Assembly (NCBI RefSeq): GCF_029227915.1
Contig: NC_079879.1
Location: forward strand, 3,534,001-3,598,000
Direction: 5' to 3'
Source of the DNA: Hydractinia symbiolongicarpus
Taxonomy: Eukaryota > Cnidaria > Hydrozoa > Anthoathecata > Hydractiniidae
DNA: 64,000 nt
Below the pieces are notes generated by a model. The model saw nothing but the letters and a program-made list of their open reading frames with translations. It ran no database searches and was not told where the DNA came from. This document shows positions 57,501 to 64,000 of the stretch, piece by piece. The first letter of the stretch is position 1; every line of letters starts with the position of its first letter. The position numbers and the translations under genes were made by a program.

Positions 57501-60500
57501 TTAAAAAGCTTCCGCAAGCTTTTACATCTAAAAAAACGCAAATGGACTAGGAACGAGGATATTTTTGCATTCACACAGATATTGATTTTGAAATTACACC
57601 ACTTCTTATGACGTAATTAAGTGTGATGAATCTGCAGAATAAAAAACATTTGTTTCTCGTTCAGAAGAAGCCTGGGAAGAAAGTTTATTTGCTAGCTTGG
57701 GTAAAATACACGCTAGATGGGCTTTATTTAAGAATCACACCAAATCTTGGGGACAAGGTTGGGTTGGTTAAACAATGCAAAAAACGAAAACTTATATCGT
57801 GTCCGGAGTTTCTTTTAAGAAAGGAAAAAAGCTAGCCTTGCTATCAATTTCATGTTTTTGTTGTCGCAAGATTGGTGCCAGTAAAATTTCTAATTGATGT
57901 GTCCACTTTCAACATTTCCTCTCTTTACTACAAAGTCATTAACAACAGCCTGGTTCTAAGGACTCTTTTATTTATTTGCTGATTTTTACAGCAAGCAGAA
58001 ACCGAGAACAAGGTTGCGACGTCCACTTTCACGTTAGCAAAGATTGTGCAATGGTAATCAAACACTTGCGATTTTAAACTTTTGGTTGTATCTTATATGT
58101 AGATATCCACTATCTCCAGCTTACATCGCGGGCAACCAAGTTAGAACAATGCTAAATGCATCTTTAGCGCACTATGTAGCAAAGATCCGGTCGGAGAAAT
58201 TGATGAGACAACCTATTTGCTACATTTCAATTTGCTTACGAGAAAAACAAACTCGTCTCATCCGTTAGTTATTGGTTTCGGAAGGCCCGTCGAAAGTTTC
58301 TTGTTAAATAAAAAACACCTAACATTGGGGACGGATTTTTATATGGCTAGAAAATATCAGAAGCATTGTTTCCGATCTCAAAGTCTTAATACTAAGCTTA
58401 TATTTTTTATATATTTTCTCCATCCTTGTTTCCAGAGTATATAGCCTAGAACCGTTACCACGAGTCATTGCTAATGTCATTATAAAGAAAAAATGTCCTG
58501 GAGGGGAGGTTGAATATTTTTATTCATAATACTTTCTAACAAACTTCCGCTTCGTCAATCTAGCAGCTAGAGTAGTGACTATCCCGAGATTTTTAAATGT
58601 ATTGCAAGAATCCAGCGAAGTCAAAGTTTAAGATGACCTTTGTGTTGTTTTTCTCATTAAAATAAAAAAACCCTCAGTTTTTTCAGCTATTAAAACTTTA
58701 AACTATGGAGATGCGTGAACCATTTTTGCTTTCTTTTAACGTCTCTGTCTTTCGATGACATAATAATCTGTACAAAGTGATTTAACTTCTGAATTGATTT
58801 GTCGCAAGATTTGAATGAAGGGTTTAAACCAATTTTCTAGTATTTAAAACAAAGCCTTCTTGAAAGGGATATAAGATTCTAAATCTTTATCGATCAATCT
58901 TTTATCAGAATAAAGTTGACATAAAATGGAGAGAGAGAAAGAGAGTCTTTTTTTTAAGTTTGTACAATTTTGATTTGACAAATATTTATTCGTGATAAAA
59001 GTAATTTAATTTAAAAAAAAGAAAAAACGAAAAGTCAACATGTTTGTTTGTTTTTGTTTGTTTTGTAGTTGTTGCTGTTGTTTATTTGTTGTTGTTTTGG
59101 ATAAATCTGACGTGTTGCAGCTTATAAACAAAACTTTGATGTTACTGTGTATAAAAAAATAACAAACTTTATGTTAATAAATACGTGTACATGAGAGCAA
59201 AAAAAATCTTTGTTTTAACATTTTCAAAAATGGCTGACAAAATTTTATAACATAATATATTAAGTAAATATAGTAATAAAAAGAAAAGAAAAAACATAAT
59301 TAAGTAAAGATTTTAACAAAGGAGGAATATTTATTCTAAACATGACAGAACTTGATCGTAAAAAACCAAGTATTCATTTGGAGTTACCGGCTATCTCTGG
59401 GTACTCGATCGTTGGCTCTGAAACATATCTGAAAGAGAAGAGAAAAAGACCTTTAAGTTTATCAAGTATTAAAGATTTACGCATAGTTAAACAAGACAAA
59501 ACTGTATCGAAGGAAGAAGAGCATAGAACAAGATTGAGAAGTCTTGTTATAGCTTCAGCTGCTCTGGCGAAATTTAAAAATCATGCTACGATGAAGAGAA
59601 AAGAAAAACGACAAACTTCGACAAAATCCGCTCCCTCAACACCTAACTTGATTCACGCAAACAGACTAAGTAAAATTGATGTTGAAGATATATTTGATGT
59701 TCAATCTTGTAGAAGGTATGTCTGTGTACACGTAAAATCCTGTGTATAGCATAAAAAATAGCTAATATGTAGCAGTCATTGTATGAGTACAGGGAAAATT
59801 TTTTCCTTATGTGGTTTCCCGGATAAATTTAATTTGAGTTTTTAAAGCCTGATTTTATCTAATATAACTTCGTAAAAGTAAAAAAATTGAATTCCTAATT
59901 TTCATGGTGAAGGAAAATGACAACTTTACCGGTTTTTGAACGTTACCTTTAACCTGTGAGAAAGTATGGTAGGTTAGTATTGTTTCTCATAAAAAAGGTG
60001 TCGCTAGCGTCTTCAAAAAATAGGTTGAACATAATTCTGTTTGTGTTCTGTATCAGCTAACAGGCGACAAGCTTTCTTTTTTGACACCGAACAATTCAAA
60101 GGAGGGTAAAAGAATCCTTTGAAATCTGGTAACAAGATGAGGCTTCATGTGATGAAATGTTATGGCAACAAGGATTAGAAAAATAAACTATGTTGTTAGA
60201 AGAAGACATTTTCTAGTCACCTAAACCAGTTTAAACCTTTTCAAAATTTGGTTTTTTTATTATAAAATCAGTTTGGCTTAAGTGTACAACTTTTCGTACA
60301 GTTTGTTTATGTTCCTGTTGGCGCCTTTGTATCAGTAGGTACGAGTCACATGTAACAGTCAACACGAAATCAGCTGACACTTTGTTTAACATATTTTCTG
60401 GTGTTTAAGTTCTGTGAAGTAAGAGTGCTAGGCAGTATGACGTAGGAGGGATTCTAACCTCACATGTTTATTTACCTAAAACCGTGGAGGGAATATTTGT

Positions 60501-63105
60501 AATAATTTGGTTTTATAAGACAAATATCGGATTTGTGGATGACAATCGGATAATCATCATCTTATTATCTCAAGTTCTTGCAACAGACTTTCTACGTTTG
60601 TATTGACCAATTGAACACTGAACTCATAAACTTTAACTTCTGAAGTATCCGATTCACAAAAAAAAAAAACGCGAATAAATGAATGAATTGGAAATAAAAG
60701 TAAATTTTGTTGTTGTTTATTTAAATTATATAATAAAAGCAATAATTCAATTTTTGGTATCTTTCAGAATTTTTTTGGGGGGATGAGTAGACGTAAGAAG
60801 AGAAAATTTCAAAGTCTGACTGTGTAAATTCGAAATAAACAATATATGGCGGTATGAAGCAAGGGCTGATCAACAACCCTGTCCCCAGGATCCTATGCGA
60901 ATAGCGCTGCGGCTTAAAGAACTAGGAAAATTACTCTGAAAACAACGAAGACATAAATGATTGGAAAGTGAGTACAAAATAAAAAATAATTATTCCAGTT
61001 ATATCACTAAAAAAATTTGGAACCACTGTGCTTAACTTTTGATGTGGTTGGCTTTTGTAATAACAATAAGAAATGACGAAAATTTAACAGAGGTTAGCTG
61101 ACGTTAGCTGACGTTACGTTAATATTGCAAATTGGTGGACCTGTTAACATTTGCGGCTGCCATAATAATTCTTGATGGATGTCGGTGAGATCACAAAAAT
61201 TTGTCAAATTAATTGTTCAAGCTGACATGGAAATGATAGCTAAACAATTGTAATTAATTTTAGTTTAATTAGCTTGTAATTATTGTTGCCATAGTAACAT
61301 ATTGACCTTAATTGTTCGTATGTTCTGATTAGATTCTTATATCACTTCTAAATAATTAAAGCAGGAATTTTTTAGCACGAGCCTGCGTGGCATTAACTTA
61401 CTCTGTGGTAATTTGCACGTATAAGGGTTATTATGGTGAAACAAAAAAAATTTAACTGACAGAGGGAGATAAATACAGAATGACGTTCTCTTACTGGAAC
61501 ACATTACCTCTCTACCGAAAGCCGAAAAAACTTCCAGATTATAATAGTAAAAAAAGTCAAGTGTTGAGACAGTGGAGCTTAACTAGAAGTAAAGTGAATT
61601 TTAAAAGAACAGTATCTAGTGGAGACGTGTGTAAGCCGTTGTAAGTGTAGTGTATTTTATTTTAACCAACGTTCAGACTATACAGCTACACAAAGTCTTT
61701 CATTTCCATTCAATGGAGACCAACAAACATGCTGGAGAAGCTGCGATACATTTACACTATTTTCATTTTTAGAAATTTGTCAAGTGATATAGAAATCGAA
61801 CGAAAGCTGAACGATGATACAGAAAGAGGCGGAGGAAGAGCGTCCCCCACCTCTCCTACGTTGGTGCGAAGACTGTACATACAAGAAGGACCAGTAAAAT
61901 TGTCGTCGGTATGCAAAACAATTTTTGAACAATGATTACCCAGAATCGACAGGACTGTTGCCACCATGTGCCTAAACAAGTTGTAACTCCTTCCTCTTTC
62001 TCCCTTCTTTCTTCCCACTTTCTCCTGTACCGGAAAAAAATTCACTTTTTAGTATTTTTTTACAATAAACTCTTTTCCTCGTTGGTGTTTCTGTCAAAAA
62101 TTTTCATACAAAACATTAGTCGTAAGACCGTAGAAAAATTCACGAGAATTTTTTCATATCACTGCACGCAGCTTGTCTCACAGACAGAAAGTGAGAAATA
62201 TAATATAGAGATTTTTAAACTTTTAAAGTCTTGTTAAATGCTTTTCTTTTAATTTAAGACAACTTCTACGAATGAGCGCTATTTCATCTTATTTAATGAT
62301 CTCCTCCTGGTTGCAAAGCCGAAGTAAGTAGAGCATTCTTCTATAATTAGAAAATGACGCCATTTATACAAACACTGTAAGTAATATGAGATGTACCGAC
62401 ATTTTTAAATGACTTGTTGTTTTTATTACCTTTTATTGGTTGAACTTTAGATTTATTACTTCGGAACAAAAAATTACCTTCATTAGCGGTCTTATAAATA
62501 GATTTAACTTTCTTCAGTTCACGCAACAAAATAGGCTGCAATCATTACGCTTACAACTTATCGATTTTTTATCGATATTAATGACATTAAAAAAAATATA
62601 GACCTTTTTGTATATATCTTTTTTTAATTTTAAAATCAGCAAAATCAAAACAAACAAGCACAAAGAGACTAAGTCTTGTAGAGTTTTAAAGCAAAAACAT
62701 AATGGTATAGATAAAACAATAAAAACTGAGAAAAAGAGTCTGGTATCGAACTTGGCCAAGTGTGTGATAAAAACACAAGTTATTATTCAAAAAGCTACTT
62801 CACCATCTTTCATAGGATATTCTATTTTTAGATCCACCTCCAACTTTAAACTCAAAGAACGCGTGAGAGTAAGCGAGATATGGTTGGCTCATTGCATAGA
62901 TGATGTAACAGAAGCAACCGTGATACATGATAGATCCTTTGTGATTGGATGGCCGACAACGAATTACGTAGCAGCATTTAAGTAAGCCAACGATCTGCCC
63001 TACATAAATTGTTTTTGTTGGTAGAAATAGCTTCTCATGAGATACATTTTTTTTAAATCTTAGCTCCACCGAAGAAAAAGAATTATGGTTCACTGCGCTT
63101 GAAAA
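36571..63105 (+). CDS. RhoGEF-type gene: RBD-like, DH and ARHGAP20-type PH domains; 3' end outside window
   Basis: Common exons: 37358-37635, 39464-39665, 41362-41413, 41688-41775, 43473-43518, 43785-43854, 44259-44364, 45838-45948, 47521-47565, 56277-56351, 57992-58032, 61773-61908, 62259-62323, 62832-62981 and 63064-63105. With the first exon at 36695 they give about 518 residues before the window edge. After a basic N-terminus comes an RBD/ubiquitin-like fold (YPIAVILPNGVKQVIAVPS, LKDVLEEVREDLPLGIAAYA). A Dbl-homology domain follows (ADIFEESFWELCEDYFTYYE, DPAFTSFIKMQK, TLEALILAPLQRVPQYEHFM). The PH domain (RLYIQEGPVKL, NERYFILFNDLLLVAKPK, RSFVIGWPTTNYVAAF, EEKELWFTAL) matches ARHGAP20 closely. 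The exon 41362-41413 and the junction 58032/61773 use weak donors and are the least certain. If the join is wrong, this is two genes, a GEF and an ARHGAP20 homologue. Confidence 0.72.
36695..36743 (+). CDS. Alternative first exon A2 of the RhoGEF locus
   Basis: ATG at 36695, 16 codons (MITKRKEFLASEKRKS), GTATGT donor in phase 1, again matching the acceptor at 37358. It lies 100 bp after A1, so both may come from one promoter with different donors or from two nearby starts. Product: full RBD-DH-PH form with a basic N-terminus. Confidence 0.5.
37358..39665 (+). CDS. RBD-like N-terminal exons of the RhoGEF gene
   Basis: Exon 37358-37635 (acceptor TTTTGCAG, donor GTAAGT) joins 39464-39665 in phase 0. 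The first half is basic and Ser-rich (SPRGRRRKLSIPQL). The joined second half, from YPIAVILPNG to GGELKIVKQQ, has the length and pattern of a Raf-type Ras-binding fold. It recalls PLEKHG5, which also places such a domain before DH-PH: the LKDVLEEV, PLGIAAYAFHD and KPISITSPSVSFVGGELKIV steps follow the same spacing. Binding to a Ras-like GTPase is inferred, not shown. Confidence 0.65.
41362..47565 (+). CDS. Dbl-homology (GEF) domain exons
   Basis: Eight exons (41362-41413, 41688-41775, 43473-43518, 43785-43854, 44259-44364, 45838-45948, 47521-47565, continuing at 56277) encode the helical GEF core: ESCLLFDGINRVKTASHNII and LEDLISTWLPEESC (middle helices), then DIFEESFWELCEDYFTYYEL, the FTSFIKMQ stretch, the LILAPLQRVPQYEHFM signature and HRLQRWFERRGGELQ. 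The PLQR.P.Y signature of catalytic DH helices is intact, so GEF activity on a Rho-family GTPase is likely. The first helix seems short because exon 41362-41413 is small, and another exon may be missing there. For exon 43785 the acceptor after ATCTTTATTTAG is required; the earlier one at 43761 breaks the frame. Confidence 0.75.
45377..45736 (+). CDS. Alternative first exon A3 of the RhoGEF locus
   Basis: ATG at 45377 opens 120 codons (MEDGVTSLRRSKSLLHIRM...) ending EADDEM with a GTACGT donor in phase 0, and the next common exon (45838, phase 0) follows after an intron of only 101 bp. The encoded segment is basic and Ser/Pro-rich, with no known domain. The product would enter the DH domain at its last catalytic helices (LQRVPQYEHFM), so GEF activity should be lost while PH is kept. 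Confidence 0.65.
46243..46485. repeat. 24-bp tandem repeat, ten copies
   Basis: Ten nearly identical copies of GAGGGTATCGTAATATCACA plus CTGC, inside the intron between common exons 45838-45948 and 47521-47565. The 24-base period leaves frames open on both strands (GYRNITLR- and SVILRYPR-type repeats). These are by-products, not genes. Confidence 0.92.
49279..49595. repeat. 15-bp tandem repeat, about 21 copies
   Basis: Copies of ACGAGATTACTTGTT with single-base variants run for 317 bp in the long intron before 56277. The period is divisible by three, which creates an open LLRDYLLRDY frame that has no other coding support. Confidence 0.92.
50299..50547 (+). CDS. Alternative first exon A4 of the RhoGEF locus
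   Basis: ATG at 50299 opens 83 codons (MSLPQKIKANLSRSVSVNS...) ending LLEFRLT with a GTAGGT donor in phase 0, matching the acceptor at 56277. The peptide is basic and Ser-rich, with KLREKRRKRSNTIDVG near the end, which looks like a basophilic kinase or 14-3-3 type site (RKRSNT). The product would lack RBD and nearly all of DH but keep PH and whatever lies downstream. Confidence 0.6.
52523..53404 (+). CDS. Alternative first exon A5 of the RhoGEF locus
   Basis: The longest of the series: ATG at 52523, 294 codons, ending EQPDAYFK with donor GTATTT in phase 0 that fits the acceptor at 56277. The open frame extends 135 bases further left but has no other ATG. The sequence is rich in Ser and Arg, with several basophilic phosphosite-like pieces (LRKRSQT, RSRSKSAG, FRRRASFEGDEW), and ends in a helical segment (WEMIQKELELLKLEQPDAYFK) that runs smoothly into FKIIQVQEKF of the common exon. 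The length of the frame makes coding status strong. The product has a long regulatory N-terminus in place of RBD-DH. Confidence 0.7.
55767..55862. repeat. 21-bp tandem repeat, about five copies
   Basis: Imperfect copies of TAACCACGCCATATTTAGTA plus G in the intron before 56277. The period is divisible by three and produces short frames on both strands without further support. Confidence 0.85.
56277..58032 (+). CDS. DH-to-PH linker exons of the RhoGEF gene
   Basis: Exon 56277-56351 encodes FKIIQVQEKFPNDKLDLDVS and LEEHE, the likely last DH helix and linker. Exon 57992-58032 (QAETENKVATSTF, acceptor TTTTTACAG) follows in phase 0. To reach the PH exon at 61773, which needs phase 2 and starts with A, the donor must be the weak GTTAGC at 58033. 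The stronger-looking GTAATC at 58053 has the right phase but creates TGA at the junction. Without either, the exon reads to a stop at 58054. This uncertain border decides whether GEF and PH belong to one gene. Confidence 0.5.
59342..59715 (+). CDS. Alternative first exon A6 of the RhoGEF locus
   Basis: ATG at 59342 opens 124 codons (MTELDRKKPSIHLELPAISG...) ending DVQSCR with a GTATGT donor in phase 2, which matches the acceptor at 61773 and gives Arg at the join. The segment is basic with KRPLSLSSIKDLRI and KSAPSTPNLIHANRLS; the latter resembles the RRRSAPSLIL-type motif near the N-terminus of vertebrate ARHGAP20. The product would be an ARHGAP20-like protein without any DH part. Confidence 0.7.
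61480..61640 (+). CDS. Alternative first exon A7 of the RhoGEF locus
   Basis: ATG at 61480 opens 53 codons (MTFSYWNTLPLYRKPKKLPD...) ending SSGDVCKP with a perfect GTAAGT donor in phase 2, matching the acceptor at 61773 only 132 bp downstream and giving Leu at the join. The basic peptide includes QWSLTRSKVNFKRTVSSGD. The product begins just before the PH domain. Confidence 0.65.
61773..63105 (+). CDS. ARHGAP20-type PH domain exons
   Basis: Exons 61773-61908, 62259-62323, 62832-62981 and 63064-63105, all with good splice signals (donors GTATGC, GTAAGT, GTAAGC, GTAAGT) and consistent phases. Together they encode a nearly complete PH domain: LYIQEGPVKL and NERYFILFNDLLLVAKPK for the first strands, then FKLKERVRVSEIWLAHCIDD, DRSFVIGWPTTNYVAAF and the C-terminal helix TEEKELWFTALE. 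The VSEIW, C.D.V, SFVIGWPT.N.VA.F pattern is characteristic of ARHGAP20, whose PH is followed by RA and RhoGAP domains. Those would lie beyond the window. Frame phase is 2 at 63105. Confidence 0.85.
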
Positions 63106-64000
63106 GTAAGTTTTTATTAGATTTTAGCAAGGACAAATAAGTTTTGAGATGAGTTTTTATATACGTTGGTAAGATCCTGTAGAGTTGAAATAAGACTAGA
63201 CTAACACTTGTTGCCTCGCCTAATTCTAACCCGTTTTATAAAAGCTATTGCTTTGTGGACAATTAAAGGTCTGTTTACATTACGAAAGATAAAATAATGC
63301 TAACGTTGTTTGTTTTGCAAGAAACATGGCGACAAGTCAAATTTCAATTGTTTCTCCTAACTTAGGTTTACTATGAGTGGGAGGAAGTATATATTAGGGT
63401 TAGATACATCTGAAGTGATGCATAGTAAATTCGTAAAACAGAAATTATAGTAGACTTATCAGCCATGAATTAAAAAAAACTTTTCTTTCTTTTTTTGAAA
63501 GTTCTAAAAGATGTTTAAAAACCGGTTCTTGTTTTTTTTAAAGTTGTCAACAACATTTTGAACAAAAACATATTACGAAAGATAAAAAAGTAATTCAGTT
63601 TATGTGTTATTTAAACATGTTAAAAGCTTTCAAATCTAGCAAAAAACGAAAAACATGACAGGGAAACGTTAAAGTCAGAAATTTTAAATAAAAAATGAAT
63701 AAAGATGGAAGCTGTACAAAATGCAGGACATTTTACTGGATACATCGTTAAAAAATTGAATCCTGTTTCAATTATCGTTAGGTAAACAATTTTATTTAAA
63801 CTTGAAGTCAATGTCTTTTTACGCTGTAGTGGTAGCTTTTAATATGGTGGAATGATTACCAAAAATAGCAATATTTTTTAGGCGAATTAACAAAACGTTT
63901 CTTAAAGTCGAGTTTCTTATTAAAAAGAACCAGAACAAGAAAAAAAAGTTCAAAATGGCGTACAAAAGTACTCATTGATGTGGCCTTATAAGTTTTTATT
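63106..64000. other. Intron running off the window; possible next exon near 63882
   Basis: No certain exon. An acceptor TATTTTTTAG at 63872-63881 is followed by a frame of the required phase (RINKTFLKVEFLIKKN, about 30 codons to a stop at 63977), but it is lysine-rich, has only poor donors and may be chance. Confidence 0.25.

Overview
The window is eukaryotic genomic DNA: AT-rich, with spliced genes, long introns bounded by GT/AG, a LINE, SINEs, foldback elements and many short tandem repeats. Gene content (DYNLT1, CCDC83, DNAAF3, POLR2F and a Rho GEF/GAP-family gene) points to a ciliated animal. Base composition, intron sizes and repeat style suggest a cnidarian, perhaps a hydrozoan, but no marker fixes the species. 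Gene identities rest on recognising protein families by eye. Exon borders come from splice dinucleotides plus reading-frame phase.

Layout. 1-1478 (+): end of an unrecognised gene with a Cys-rich C-terminus. 3176-8675 (+): complete five-exon DYNLT1 (cytoplasmic/axonemal dynein light chain Tctex-type 1). 9884-19814 (+): complete ten-exon CCDC83, with a dead LINE in antisense in its second intron. 20995-21987 (+): intronless orphan coiled-coil protein. 22416-23753 (-): intronless DNAAF3 (dynein arm preassembly factor). 24458-27756 (-): complete six-exon POLR2F (RNA polymerase I/II/III common subunit RPABC2). 28.0-36.5 kb: mostly gene-poor, with hairpins, an inverted repeat pair, a microsatellite, a terminal-inverted-repeat element and a weak candidate gene on the minus strand.

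36.57 kb to the window end (+): one large RhoGEF-type locus that runs off the edge. Its common exons encode a Ras-binding-like fold, a Dbl-homology (GEF) domain and a PH domain that looks like that of ARHGAP20. At least seven candidate first exons, each starting with ATG and ending in a donor of the correct phase, are spread through 25 kb of this gene. Their predicted products contain RBD-DH-PH, part of DH plus PH, or PH only, so promoter choice would switch the GEF module on or off. This is the most interesting structure in the window.

Three of the clear genes (DYNLT1, CCDC83, DNAAF3) belong to dynein or cilia/sperm biology. They are neighbours, but they lie on both strands and no shared control is visible.
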